A stretch of DNA of 64,000 nucleotides from Streptomyces sp. BHT-5-2. GTDB lineage: Bacteria; Actinomycetota; Actinomycetes; Streptomycetales; Streptomycetaceae. A program made the position numbers and the translations under genes. The stretch lies in contig NZ_CP081496.1 of the NCBI RefSeq assembly GCF_019774615.1, forward strand, positions 5,394,001 through 5,458,000, written 5' to 3'. Shown one piece after another: positions 33,267 through 42,257 of this stretch (positions are counted from its first letter, which is position 1; each line of letters begins with the position of its first letter). A model generated the notes under the pieces. The model made no database searches. It worked only from the letters and a program-made list of their open reading frames with translations, and was not told where the DNA came from.

Positions 33267-36200
33267 TTACCGCGCGTTGAAGTACTTCGCCTCCGGGTGA
33301 TGGATGACGATGGCGTCGGTGGACTGCTCCGGGTGGAGCTGGAACTCCTCGGAGAGCTGGACGCCGATCCGCTCCGGCCGGAGGAGGTCGGCGATCTTCG
33401 CGCGGTCCTCCAGGTCGGGGCAGGCGCCGTAGCCGAGCGAGAAGCGCGCGCCGCGGTACTTCAGCGCGAACATGTCCTCGACGTCCGCCGGGTCCTCGCC
33501 CCCGTAGCCGAGCTCGCCGCGCACCCGGGCGTGCCAGTACTCGGCCAGTGCCTCGGCCAACTGCACGGACAGGCCGTGGAGTTCGAGGTAGTCGCGGTAG
33601 GAGTTGGCCTCGAACAGCCCGGCGGTGGCCTCGCCGATCCGGGAGCCGACGGTGACCACCTGCAGGCCGACGACGTCGGTCTCGCCGGACTCCTCCGGGC
33701 GGAAGAAGTCGGCCAGGCACAGGCGGCGGCCGCGGCGCTGGCGGGGGAAGGTGAAGCGGGTCCGCTCGGTGCCGTCCTCGTGGAGCAGGATGAGGTCGTC
33801 GCCCTTGGAGACGCATGGGAAGTAGCCGTGGACGACGGCCGCCTCCAGGAGGTTCTCGGTCTGGAGCTTGTCCAGCCAGCCGCGCAGCCGCGGCCGGCCC
33901 TCGGTCTCCACCAGCTCCTCGTAGCTGGGGCCCTCGCCGGTGCGGGCCTGCTTCAGCCCCCACTGGCCCTTGAACAGGGCGCCCTCGTCCAGCCAGGAGG
34001 CGTAGTCGGCCAGCTGGATGCCCTTGATGACCCGGGTGCCCCAGAACGGCGGGGTGGGCACGGGGTTGTCGGTGGCGACGTCCGAGCGGACCGTGCCCTC
34101 CTCCGGCTCCGGCTCGGCGGCCTGGCCCGCGGCGCCGGCCGCTGACGTCGCGGTGCGCTTGGGCACCCGCCGCTGCTTGAGCTCGGGGAGGGTCGCGCCG
34201 GGCACGCCGCGCTTGACGGCGATCAGCGCGTCCATCAGCCGCAGGCCCTCGAAGGCGTCGCGGGCGTAGCGGACCTCGCCCTCGTAGATCTCGTGGAGGT
34301 CCTGTTCGACGTAGGCGCGGGTGAGGGCGGCGCCGCCGAGGATGACGGGGTAGTCGGCCGCCATCTTGCGCTGGTTGAGCTCCTCGAGGTTCTCCTTCAT
34401 GATCACCGTGGACTTGACCAGGAGCCCGGACATGCCGATGACGTCGGCCCGGTGCTCCTCGGCGGCCTCCAGGATCGCGGAGACGGGCTGCTTGATGCCG
34501 AGGTTGACGACGTTGTAGCCGTTGTTGGACAGGATGATGTCGACGAGGTTCTTGCCGATGTCGTGGACGTCGCCGCGGACGGTGGCCAGCACGATGGTGC
34601 CCTTGCCCTCGTCGTCGGACTTCTCCATGTGCGGCTCCAGATAGGCCACCGCGGTCTTCATGACCTCGGCGGACTGGAGCACGAACGGCAGCTGCATCTG
34701 GCCGGAACCGAACAGTTCGCCGACCACTTTCATGCCGTCGAGCAGGGTCTCGTTGACGATGTCGAGGGCCGGACGCTCCGTCAGCGCCTCGGCGAGGTCG
34801 GCCTCCAGGCCGTTGCGCTCGCCGTCGATGATGCGGTGCTTGAGGCGCTCCTCCAGCGGCAGCGCGGCGAGCTCGGCGGCCTTGTCGGCCTTGAGGGACT
34901 TGGCGGTGGCGCCCTCGAAGAGCTCCATCAGCTTCTGCAGCGGGTCGTAGCCCTCGGCCCTGCGGTCGTGGATCAGGTCGAGGGCGGTGGTCACCTGCTC
35001 CTCGTCGAACCGGGCGATCGGCAGGATCTTGGAGGCGTGCACGATGGCGGAGTCCAGGCCGGCCTTGACGCACTCGTCCAGGAAGACGGAGTTGAGGACG
35101 ATGCGGGCGGCCGGGTTGAGGCCGAAGGAGATGTTGGAGAGGCCGAGGGTGGTCTGGACGTCCGGGTGACGCTTCTTCAGCTCGCGGATCGCCTCGATGG
35201 TGGCGATGCCGTCCTTGCGCGACTCCTCCTGGCCGGTGCAGATGGTGAAGGTCAGGCAGTCGATGAGGATGTCGGACTCCCGCACGCCCCAGTTGCCCGT
35301 CAGGTCCTCGATCAGCCGCTCGGCGATCTCGACCTTCTTCTGCACGGTGCGGGCCTGGCCCTCCTCGTCGATGGTCAGGGCGATCAGCGCCGCGCCGTGC
35401 TCGGCGGCCAGCCGCGTGACCTTCGCGAAGCGGGACTCGGGGCCGGCGCCGTCCTCGTAGTTGACGGAGTTGATCACGGCGCGGCCGCCGAGCTTCTCCA
35501 GCCCGGCCTGGAGGACGTCGACCTCGGTGGAGTCCAGGACGATCGGCAGGGTGGAGGCGGTGGCGAACCGGCCGGCCAGCTCCTCCATGTCGGCGACGCC
35601 GTCCCGGCCGACGTAGTCGACGCAGAGGTCGAGCATGTGGGCGCCCTCGCGGATCTGGTCGCGGGCCATCTCCACGCAGTCGTCCCAGCGGCCGTCCAGC
35701 ATCGCCTCGCGGAACTTCTTCGAGCCGTTGGCGTTGGTGCGCTCGCCGATCGCCAGGTAGGAGGTGTCCTGGCGGAACGGGACGGTCTGGTAGAGGGAGG
35801 CCGCGCCAGGCTCGGGGCGCGGTTCGCGGCCGGTGGGCGCGAAGCCCCGGACCCGCTCGACGACCTGGCGCAGGTGCTCGGGGGTGGTGCCGCAGCAGCC
35901 GCCCACCAGCGACAGCCCGTACTCGGCGACGAAGGTCTCCTGGGCGTCGGCCAGTTCGGCGGCGGTCAGCGGGTAGTGCGCGCCGTCCTTGCCCAGGACC
36001 GGCAGGCCGGCGTTGGGCATGCAGGACAGCGGGACGCGGGAGTGGCGGGCCAGATAGCGCAGGTGCTCGCTCATCTCGGCCGGGCCGGTGGCGCAGTTCA
36101 GGCCGATCATGTCGATGCCCAGCGGCTCCAGCGCCGTCAGCGCCGCGCCGATCTCCGAGCCCAGCAGCATCGTGCCGGTGGTCTCGACGGTGACGGAGCA

Positions 36201-36800
36201 GATGATGGGCAGGTGGGTGCCGGTGGCCTCCAGGGCGCGGCGGGCGCCGAGCACGGCGGCCTTGGTCTGCAGCAGGTCCTGGGTGGTCTCCACCAGCAGG
36301 GCGTCCGCGCCGCCGGCGATCATGCCCTCGGCGTTGCGCTGGTAGGCGTCGCGCAGGGTGACGTAGGCGACGTGGCCGAGAGTGGGGAGTTTGGTGCCGG
36401 GGCCCATCGAGCCGAGGACGTAGCGCTGCTGGCCGGTGGCGGCGGTGAACTCGTCGGCGACCTCGCGGGCGATCCGGGCGCCGGACTCGGACAGCTCGAA
36501 GACCCGCTCGGGGATGTCGTACTCGGCCAGCGCGGCGAAGTTGGCGCCGAAGGTGTTGGTCTCCACGCAGTCGACGCCGACCTCGAAGTACGCCTCGTGG
36601 ACCGACCGGACGATGTCGGGGCGGGTGACGTTGAGGATCTCGTTGCAGCCCTCCAGCTGCTGGAAGTCCTCCATGGTCGGGTCCTGTGCCTGCAGCATCG
36701 TGCCCATGGCGCCATCGGCGACCACGACCCGTGAGGCGAGTGCTTCGCGGAGTGAGGTGACGCGGGACGAGCTGGTGGACGCGGGCGAATTCGAAGCCAT
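33267..36800 (-). CDS. metH: Cobalamin-dependent methionine synthase
   Basis: A 1177-residue full-length MetH, making methionine from homocysteine and methyltetrahydrofolate with methylcobalamin as carrier. Domains in order: homocysteine-binding (VVADGAMGTMLQAQDPTMEDF at the start; zinc ligands in GLNCATGP and GGCCGTTPEHL, the latter at about residue 300), pterin-binding (IGERTNANGSKKF region), cobalamin-binding with GDVHDIGKNLVDIILSNNGYNVVNLG around 738 (the His is the lower cobalt ligand), and the C-terminal S-adenosylmethionine reactivation domain (LADFFRPEESGETDVVGLQ). An Ala/Glu-rich linker lies near 880-910. The ATG at 36800 follows GGGAG. It is divergent from gylR. I see no recognisable riboswitch upstream. 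Confidence 0.96.
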   Translation of the reverse strand: MASNSPASTSSSRVTSLREALASRVVVADGAMGTMLQAQDPTMEDFQQLEGCNEILNVTRPDIVRSVHEAYFEVGVDCVETNTFGANFAALAEYDIPERVFELSESGARIAREVADEFTAATGQQRYVLGSMGPGTKLPTLGHVAYVTLRDAYQRNAEGMIAGGADALLVETTQDLLQTKAAVLGARRALEATGTHLPIICSVTVETTGTMLLGSEIGAALTALEPLGIDMIGLNCATGPAEMSEHLRYLARHSRVPLSCMPNAGLPVLGKDGAHYPLTAAELADAQETFVAEYGLSLVGGCCGTTPEHLRQVVERVRGFAPTGREPRPEPGAASLYQTVPFRQDTSYLAIGERTNANGSKKFREAMLDGRWDDCVEMARDQIREGAHMLDLCVDYVGRDGVADMEELAGRFATASTLPIVLDSTEVDVLQAGLEKLGGRAVINSVNYEDGAGPESRFAKVTRLAAEHGAALIALTIDEEGQARTVQKKVEIAERLIEDLTGNWGVRESDILIDCLTFTICTGQEESRKDGIATIEAIRELKKRHPDVQTTLGLSNISFGLNPAARIVLNSVFLDECVKAGLDSAIVHASKILPIARFDEEQVTTALDLIHDRRAEGYDPLQKLMELFEGATAKSLKADKAAELAALPLEERLKHRIIDGERNGLEADLAEALTERPALDIVNETLLDGMKVVGELFGSGQMQLPFVLQSAEVMKTAVAYLEPHMEKSDDEGKGTIVLATVRGDVHDIGKNLVDIILSNNGYNVVNLGIKQPVSAILEAAEEHRADVIGMSGLLVKSTVIMKENLEELNQRKMAADYPVILGGAALTRAYVEQDLHEIYEGEVRYARDAFEGLRLMDALIAVKRGVPGATLPELKQRRVPKRTATSAAGAAGQAAEPEPEEGTVRSDVATDNPVPTPPFWGTRVIKGIQLADYASWLDEGALFKGQWGLKQARTGEGPSYEELVETEGRPRLRGWLDKLQTENLLEAAVVHGYFPCVSKGDDLILLHEDGTERTRFTFPRQRRGRRLCLADFFRPEESGETDVVGLQVVTVGSRIGEATAGLFEANSYRDYLELHGLSVQLAEALAEYWHARVRGELGYGGEDPADVEDMFALKYRGARFSLGYGACPDLEDRAKIADLLRPERIGVQLSEEFQLHPEQSTDAIVIHHPEAKYFNAR

Positions 36801-36980
36801 GGAAGTGCTCCCGTGGTTGCGACGGCTGTCGGCTTTGCACCCCCTCCTGAAGAGGGCGCACCCGGCCAGCGTAGCTTCCGGGCCGGGACAGGTGTTCCCC
36901 GTTCCACGGCGTGGACAGCCGTTCCGGTGGTCCGACCGGTCCGTCGGCCATGATCGTCGATTGCCGGGTCCCCTCCCCAT

Positions 36981-37017
36981 GGTCGGCATGGGCCGATATC
37001 GTTCAGCATTGTCGAAC
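36981..37017. promoter_or_regulatory. GylR-type operators at the gylR promoter
   Basis: GTTCAGCATTGTCGAAC at 37001-37017 closely matches GGTCGGCATTGCCGAAC at 37890-37906 before glpF (13 or 14 of 17 positions). A weaker version (GGTCGGCATGGGCCGAT) starts 20 bp upstream at 36981, two helical turns away. GylR is known to repress itself and the glycerol operon, so these are probable autoregulatory sites. Confidence 0.65.
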
Positions 37018-37039
37018 CAGATATTTCGGAGGTCGCCCG

Positions 37040-37804
37040 ATGGCACGCACCATCCAGTCGCTGGAGCGAGCAGCCGCGATGCTGCGGCTGCTCGCAGGGG
37101 GAGAACGGCGGCTGGGCCTCTCCGACATCTCCTCCTCGCTCGGACTGGCGAAGGGCACGGCGCACGGCATCCTGCGCACCCTCCAGCAGGAGGGCTTCGT
37201 GGAGCAGGACGCCGCCTCGGGCCGCTACCAGCTCGGCGCCGAGCTGCTGCGGCTGGGCAACAGCTACCTGGACGTCCACGAGCTGCGGGCCCGCGCCCTG
37301 GTGTGGACCGACGACCTGGCCCGCTCCAGCGGGGAGAGCGTCTATCTCGGCGTCCTGCACCAGCAGGGCGTGCTGATCGTGCACCACGTCTTCCGCCCCG
37401 ACGACAGCCGGCAGGTGCTGGAGGTCGGCGCGATGCAGCCGCTGCACAGCACGGCCCTGGGGAAGGTGCTGTCGGCGTACGACCCGGTGGCGCACAGCGA
37501 GGCCGTGGAGTCCGAGCGGGAGTCCTTCACCCCGCGCACGACGACCGGGCTGGCGGACTTCGAGGGGGTGCTGGACCTCACGCGGGCGCGCGGCTGGGCC
37601 GCGGACGTGGAGGAGACCTGGGAGGGCGTGGCCTCGATCGCGGCGCCGATCCACGACCGGCGGCGGATGCCGGTGGGTGCGGTGGGGGTCACCGGGGCCG
37701 TCGAGCGGGTGTGCCGCGACGGCGAACTGCGGCCGGAAATCGTCGCTGCTGTGAGGGATTGCGCACGAGCGGTCTCCCGGGACCTCGGGGCAGGACGGTT
37801 CTGA
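37040..37804 (+). CDS. gylR: IclR-family glycerol operon regulator GylR
   Basis: A 254-residue IclR-family regulator, the same length as I remember for S. coelicolor GylR. The N-terminal winged HTH (residues 1-60, TIQSLERAAAMLRLLAGGERRLGLSDISSSLGLAKGTAHGILRTLQQEGFV) is followed by the IclR effector domain (VYLGVLHQQGVLIVHHVFRPD, LHSTALGKVLSAY). GylR represses the glycerol catabolic operon in the absence of glycerol-3-phosphate. CGGAGG precedes the ATG. It lies just upstream of glpFKD and divergent from metH. Confidence 0.95.
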   Translation: MARTIQSLERAAAMLRLLAGGERRLGLSDISSSLGLAKGTAHGILRTLQQEGFVEQDAASGRYQLGAELLRLGNSYLDVHELRARALVWTDDLARSSGESVYLGVLHQQGVLIVHHVFRPDDSRQVLEVGAMQPLHSTALGKVLSAYDPVAHSEAVESERESFTPRTTTGLADFEGVLDLTRARGWAADVEETWEGVASIAAPIHDRRRMPVGAVGVTGAVERVCRDGELRPEIVAAVRDCARAVSRDLGAGRF

Positions 37805-37850
37805 CCGCTTACGCCCTAAATGTTCACCTAAGTTTTTCGCCACAGCACCC

Positions 37851-37906
37851 TTGACGGGGTCTAGGAGGTAAACAAAACTGCCGTTCGTCGGTCGGCATTG
37901 CCGAAC
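37851..37906 (+). promoter_or_regulatory. Glycerol operon promoter region with GylR-type operator
   Basis: A possible -35 element TTGACG lies at 37851-37856. GGTCGGCATTGCCGAAC at 37890-37906 matches the site before gylR. It lies 126 bp upstream of glpF in a 227-bp noncoding region that is richer in A/T than usual. I could not assign a confident -10. Confidence 0.6.
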
Positions 37907-38031
37907 ACCTGACGGAAATAAGCGTTATGGTGTGGACTGCCGCGGGCCGACCAACGCCCTCTCGGAGGGTGCGGACCACCGGAGGGACCCGGGGTTCGCC
38001 TTCCCCTGGACGAAGGACAAAGGAGTCGCGG

Positions 38032-38820
38032 GTGTCCAGCTCCGACATCTTCATCAGCGAGACCATCGGTACCGCTGTTCTGATCTTGATGGGCGGTGGC
38101 GTGTGCGCCGCCGTCACCTTCAAGCGCTCCAAGGCGTTCAACGCCGGATGGGTCGCCATCGCCTTCGGGTGGGGCTTCGCCGTCCTCACGGGTGCCTACA
38201 TCGCCGCCAAGTCCGGCGCACACCTCAACCCCGCCGTGACCATCGGTCTCGCGATCAAGGGCGCCATCGAGTGGAGCCAGGTGCCGGTGTACTTCGCCGG
38301 CGAGTTCCTCGGCGCCATGATCGGCGCGGTGCTGGTGTGGCTGGTCTACTACGGGCAGTTCCGGGCGCATCTGACCGACCCGGAGGTCCTCACCGGCCAC
38401 TTCGGCGAGGAGGGCATGGTCGACCCGGCCGCCGCACCGAAGGCCGGCCCCGTGCTGGGCATCTTCTCCACCGGCCCGGAGATCCGGAACGTGGTCCAGA
38501 ACCTCGTCACCGAGATCATCGCCACCGCTGTGCTCGTGCTGTCGATCCTCACCCTCGGGCTGAGCGACAACGGCAAGGGCGTGGGCGCGATCGGCACACT
38601 GCTGGTCGCCCTGGTCGTCACCGGAATCGGCCTGTCCCTGGGCGGACCGACCGGCTACGCCATCAACCCGGTCCGCGACCTCGGCCCGCGCATCGTGCAC
38701 GCGCTGCTGCCGCTGCCGAACAAGGGTGGTTCCGACTGGGGCTACGCCTGGATCCCCGTGGCGGGCCCGCTGATCGGCGGGGCCATCGCCGGGGGCATCT
38801 ACCAACTGGCGTTCGCCTGA
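38032..38820 (+). CDS. glpF: Glycerol facilitator (aquaglyceroporin)
   Basis: A 262-residue MIP-family channel, first gene of the glycerol operon. It has about six membrane helices and two half-helix signature loops: HLNPAVTIGL (NPA) and INPVRDLGPR (an NPV variant followed by Arg-Asp). The Asp after the second motif is typical of glycerol-conducting members rather than water-only aquaporins. The GTG at 38032 follows AAAGGAG. A 43-bp gap separates it from glpK. Confidence 0.95.
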   Translation: MSSSDIFISETIGTAVLILMGGGVCAAVTFKRSKAFNAGWVAIAFGWGFAVLTGAYIAAKSGAHLNPAVTIGLAIKGAIEWSQVPVYFAGEFLGAMIGAVLVWLVYYGQFRAHLTDPEVLTGHFGEEGMVDPAAAPKAGPVLGIFSTGPEIRNVVQNLVTEIIATAVLVLSILTLGLSDNGKGVGAIGTLLVALVVTGIGLSLGGPTGYAINPVRDLGPRIVHALLPLPNKGGSDWGYAWIPVAGPLIGGAIAGGIYQLAFA

Positions 38821-38863
38821 GCCGCCCCGCCCACCACGCCCGCACCGACCCCTGGAGCACACC

Positions 38864-40420
38864 ATGAGCGACACCCCCAGCACCTCCTCGCACAGCCACG
38901 GCCCCTTCATCGCGGCGATCGACCAGGGCACGACCTCCAGCCGCTGCATCGTCTTCGACCGGGACGGCCGGATCGTCTCCGTCGACCAGAAGGAACACGA
39001 GCAGATCTTCCCGAAGCCGGGCTGGGTCGAACACGATGCCGCCGAAATCTGGACCAACGTCCAGCAGGTCGTCGAGGGCGCCATCGACAAGGCCGCGCAG
39101 AGCAACCCCGGCTTCTCCCCCGACGACGTCAAGGCGATCGGCATCACCAACCAGCGCGAGACCACTCTGCTCTGGGACAAGAACACCGGCGAGCCGGTCC
39201 ACAACGCCATCGTCTGGCAGGACACCCGCACCGACGCGCTCTGCCGGGAGCTGGGCCGCAACGTCGGCCAGGACCGCTTCCGCCGCGAGACCGGCCTGCC
39301 GCTGGCCTCGTACTTCGCCGGTCCGAAGATCCGCTGGCTGCTGGACAACGTCGAGGGCCTGCGCGAGCGCGCCGAGCGCGGCGAGATCCTCTTCGGCACC
39401 ATGGACTCCTGGGTCATCTGGAACCTCACCGGTGGCGTCAACGGCGGCAAGCACGTCACCGACGTGACCAACGCCTCGCGCACCCTCCTGATGAACCTGC
39501 ACACCCTGCAGTGGGACGAGAAGATCCTCGCCTCCCTGGACATCCCCGCCGCGCTGCTGCCCGAGATCCGGTCCTCCGCCGAGGTCTACGGCACCACCGC
39601 CGCCGGCGTCCTCCAGGGCGTGCCGGTCGCCTCCGCGCTCGGCGACCAGCAGGCCGCGCTCTTCGGCCAGACCTGCTTCGCCGAGGGCGAGGCCAAGTCC
39701 ACGTACGGCACCGGCACCTTCATGCTGATGAACACCGGCAACCAGCCGGTGAACTCCTACAACGGGCTGCTGACCACGGTCGGCTACCGGATCGGCGACC
39801 AGCAGACGGTCTACGCCCTGGAAGGCTCCATCGCCGTCACCGGCTCGCTCGTCCAGTGGATGCGCGACCAGATGGGGCTGATCAACAGCGCGGCCGAGAT
39901 CGAGACGCTGGCCAGCACCGTCGAGGACAACGGCGGCGCCTACTTCGTGCCGGCCTTCTCCGGCCTGTTCGCGCCCTACTGGCGCTCCGACGCCCGCGGC
40001 GTCATCGCCGGTCTGACCCGTTACGTCACCAAGGCGCACATCGCCCGTGCCGTCCTCGAGGCCACCGCCTGGCAGACCCGCGAGATCACCGACGCCATGA
40101 CCAAGGACTCCGGCGTCGACCTGACCGCGCTCAAGGTCGACGGCGGAATGACCTCCAACAACCTGCTGATGCAGACCATCTCGGACTTCCTGGACGCACC
40201 CGTGGTGCGCCCGATGGTGGCCGAGACGACCTGCCTCGGCGCTGCCTACGCGGCCGGACTGGCCGTCGGCTTCTGGTCCAGCACCGACGAGCTGCGCGCC
40301 AACTGGCGCCGGGCCGCCGAGTGGACCCCCCGCATGGACGCGGCCACCCGTGACCGCGAGTACAAGAACTGGCTCAAGGCCGTTGAGCGGACCATGGGCT
40401 GGCTCGACGACGAGAGCTGA
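38864..40420 (+). CDS. glpK: Glycerol kinase
   Basis: A 518-residue FGGY-family kinase forming sn-glycerol-3-phosphate from glycerol and ATP, and so trapping the substrate entering through GlpF. The N-terminal phosphate-binding loop is AAIDQGTTSSRCIVFD. It shows GITNQRETTLLWD and NAIVWQDTRT, FGTMDSWVIWNLTGG, and the second signature GGMTSNNLLMQTISDFLDAPVVRP with the downstream AETTCLGAAYAAGLAVG. It has about 15 extra N-terminal Ser/His residues. It overlaps no neighbour; glpD follows after 14 bp. Confidence 0.97.
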   Translation: MSDTPSTSSHSHGPFIAAIDQGTTSSRCIVFDRDGRIVSVDQKEHEQIFPKPGWVEHDAAEIWTNVQQVVEGAIDKAAQSNPGFSPDDVKAIGITNQRETTLLWDKNTGEPVHNAIVWQDTRTDALCRELGRNVGQDRFRRETGLPLASYFAGPKIRWLLDNVEGLRERAERGEILFGTMDSWVIWNLTGGVNGGKHVTDVTNASRTLLMNLHTLQWDEKILASLDIPAALLPEIRSSAEVYGTTAAGVLQGVPVASALGDQQAALFGQTCFAEGEAKSTYGTGTFMLMNTGNQPVNSYNGLLTTVGYRIGDQQTVYALEGSIAVTGSLVQWMRDQMGLINSAAEIETLASTVEDNGGAYFVPAFSGLFAPYWRSDARGVIAGLTRYVTKAHIARAVLEATAWQTREITDAMTKDSGVDLTALKVDGGMTSNNLLMQTISDFLDAPVVRPMVAETTCLGAAYAAGLAVGFWSSTDELRANWRRAAEWTPRMDAATRDREYKNWLKAVERTMGWLDDES

Positions 40421-40434
40421 CTGAGGAGCACATC

Positions 40435-42039
40435 ATGAGCACCCTGCAGAGCGTCCCGGCCCTCGGGACGCACCCGGCCGCCGGTTCCCTGCCGAGCCGC
40501 GCCGAAACCCGGGAGCAGCTGTCCAAGGCGACGTACGACCTCCTGGTGATCGGCGGCGGCATCCTGGGCATCTCCACCGCCTGGCATGCCGCGCAGGCCG
40601 GACTGCGGGTTGCCCTGGTGGACGCCGGCGACTTCGCCGGCGCCACCTCCTCCGCCTCCTCCAAGCTGCTGCACGGCGGTCTGCGCTACCTGCAGACCGG
40701 TGCGGTCAAGCTGGTCGCGGAGAACCACTTCGAGCGCCGCGCGGTCTCCCGCGAGGTGGCCCCGCACCTGGCCAACCCGCTCACCTTCTACCTGCCGGTC
40801 TACAAGGGCGGCCCGCACGGCGCGGCCAAGCTCGGCGCGGGCGTCTTCGCCTACTCCGCGCTCTCCGCGTTCGGCGACGGCGTCGGCCACGTCATAAGCC
40901 CGGCCAAGGCCCAGCGCGACGTCCCGGAGCTGCGGACGGAGAACCTCAAGGCCGTTGCCGTGTACGGCGACGACCAGATGAACGACTCCCGGATGGCGCT
41001 GATGACCGTCCGCGCGGCGGTCGCCGCCGGCGCCACGGTCCTGAACCACTCCGAGGTCACCGGCCTGCGCTTCACCCAGGGCCGGGTCACCGGCGCCGAG
41101 CTCAAGGACCGCCTGGACGGCACCGAGTTCGGCGTCAACGCCCGCCTGGTGCTCAACGCCACCGGCCCGTGGGTGGACCACCTGCGCAAGATGGAGGACC
41201 CGAACGCGGCCCCCTCCATCCGCCTCTCCAAGGGCGCGCACCTCGTCCTCAAGCGCACCTCCCCCTGGAAGGCCGCGCTGGCGACCCCCATCGACAAGTA
41301 CCGCATCACCTTCGCCCTCCCCTGGGAGGACATGCTGCTGCTCGGCACCACCGACGAGGAGTACGAGGGGGACCCGGCGGACGTCGCGGTCACCGAGAAG
41401 GACACCGCCCAGATCCTGGACGAGGCCGCCTTCTCCGTCCGTGACCAGCAGCTCTCCCGCGACCTGATCACCTACTCGTTCGCCGGTCTGCGGGTGCTGC
41501 CGGGCGGTCCCGGCGACACCTCGAAGGCCAAGCGCGAGACGGTGGTCACCGAGGGCCGCGGCGGGATGCTGTCGGTGGCCGGCGGCAAGTGGACGACCTT
41601 CCGGCACATCGGCCGCACGGTGATGAACAAGCTCGCCGCGCTGCCCGGCCACCCGCTGGCCGAGGACATGGAGCCGATCGCGCAGCTGCCGAAGAAGCTC
41701 CCGCTGCCCGGCATCGCCAACCCCAACGCGGTCGCCCACCGGCTGCTGGTGGACGGCGGCACGCCCGGCCCGCGGATGGCCGCCGACACCGCGCGCCACC
41801 TGGCCACCCACTACGGGTCGCTCTCCTTCGACATCGCCCGGCTGGCGAACGAGGACCCGGCGCTGGCCGAGCGGATCCACCCGGACGCCCCGGAGATCTG
41901 GGCGCAGGTCGCCTACGCCCGGGACCACGAGTGGGCCGAGACCGCCGACGACGTGCTGCGCCGCCGGACCACGCTGACCATCCGCGGCCTGGCCACGGAC
42001 GACATCCGCGCCCGGGTCGAGAGCATGCTGGAGCGCTGA
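40435..42039 (+). CDS. glpD: Aerobic glycerol-3-phosphate dehydrogenase
   Basis: A 534-residue FAD-dependent dehydrogenase that oxidises glycerol-3-phosphate to dihydroxyacetone phosphate and passes electrons to the quinone pool at the inner membrane face. The dinucleotide-binding motif is LLVIGGGILGISTAWHAAQAGLRVALVD (about residues 37-64), followed by SSASSKLLHGGLRYLQ, the family fingerprint. The C-terminal helical domain (WGQVAYARDHEWAETADDVLRRRTTL-type region) is intact. GAGGAG upstream and the 14-bp spacing from glpK indicate an operon. Confidence 0.97.
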   Translation: MSTLQSVPALGTHPAAGSLPSRAETREQLSKATYDLLVIGGGILGISTAWHAAQAGLRVALVDAGDFAGATSSASSKLLHGGLRYLQTGAVKLVAENHFERRAVSREVAPHLANPLTFYLPVYKGGPHGAAKLGAGVFAYSALSAFGDGVGHVISPAKAQRDVPELRTENLKAVAVYGDDQMNDSRMALMTVRAAVAAGATVLNHSEVTGLRFTQGRVTGAELKDRLDGTEFGVNARLVLNATGPWVDHLRKMEDPNAAPSIRLSKGAHLVLKRTSPWKAALATPIDKYRITFALPWEDMLLLGTTDEEYEGDPADVAVTEKDTAQILDEAAFSVRDQQLSRDLITYSFAGLRVLPGGPGDTSKAKRETVVTEGRGGMLSVAGGKWTTFRHIGRTVMNKLAALPGHPLAEDMEPIAQLPKKLPLPGIANPNAVAHRLLVDGGTPGPRMAADTARHLATHYGSLSFDIARLANEDPALAERIHPDAPEIWAQVAYARDHEWAETADDVLRRRTTLTIRGLATDDIRARVESMLER

Positions 42040-42071
42040 CGAACAGTCAGGAACCTGCACGGGTGAGGTGA

Positions 42072-42099
42072 GTCGGGGCGGTCCACGGGCCGCCCCGAC
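42072..42099 (+). terminator. Terminator of the glycerol operon
   Basis: Perfect 10-bp stem GTCGGGGCGG / CCGCCCCGAC with an 8-base loop, followed by CCCTGTTT, 32 bp after the glpD stop. Confidence 0.85.
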
Positions 42100-42257
42100 C
42101 CCTGTTTCCGGAGCTCACCGCGGCGCGCGGCCCCGTTCGGGGCGCGCGCCGCGGCCGTCCGGCGGCATGGTGCCACGCGGCCGACACACCGCGGCAACGT
42201 CCGGCGCGCACAGTGGGAGGACCACCGCCGGGGTGGCCCCCACGCCGGAAGGACGCC

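Noticed and set aside
34293..36734. Long plus-strand open frame of about 813 codons opposite metH
   Set aside because: It is antisense to a full-length, motif-complete metH, and its Val-, Gly-, Asp- and Leu-rich composition is what high-GC codon bias produces on the opposite strand.
36801..37000. Possible riboswitch upstream of metH
   Set aside because: A small hairpin CCCTC-TTCA-GGAGGG lies in the leader, but I could not match it to the cobalamin, SAM or SAH riboswitch consensus. The region also holds the gylR promoter.
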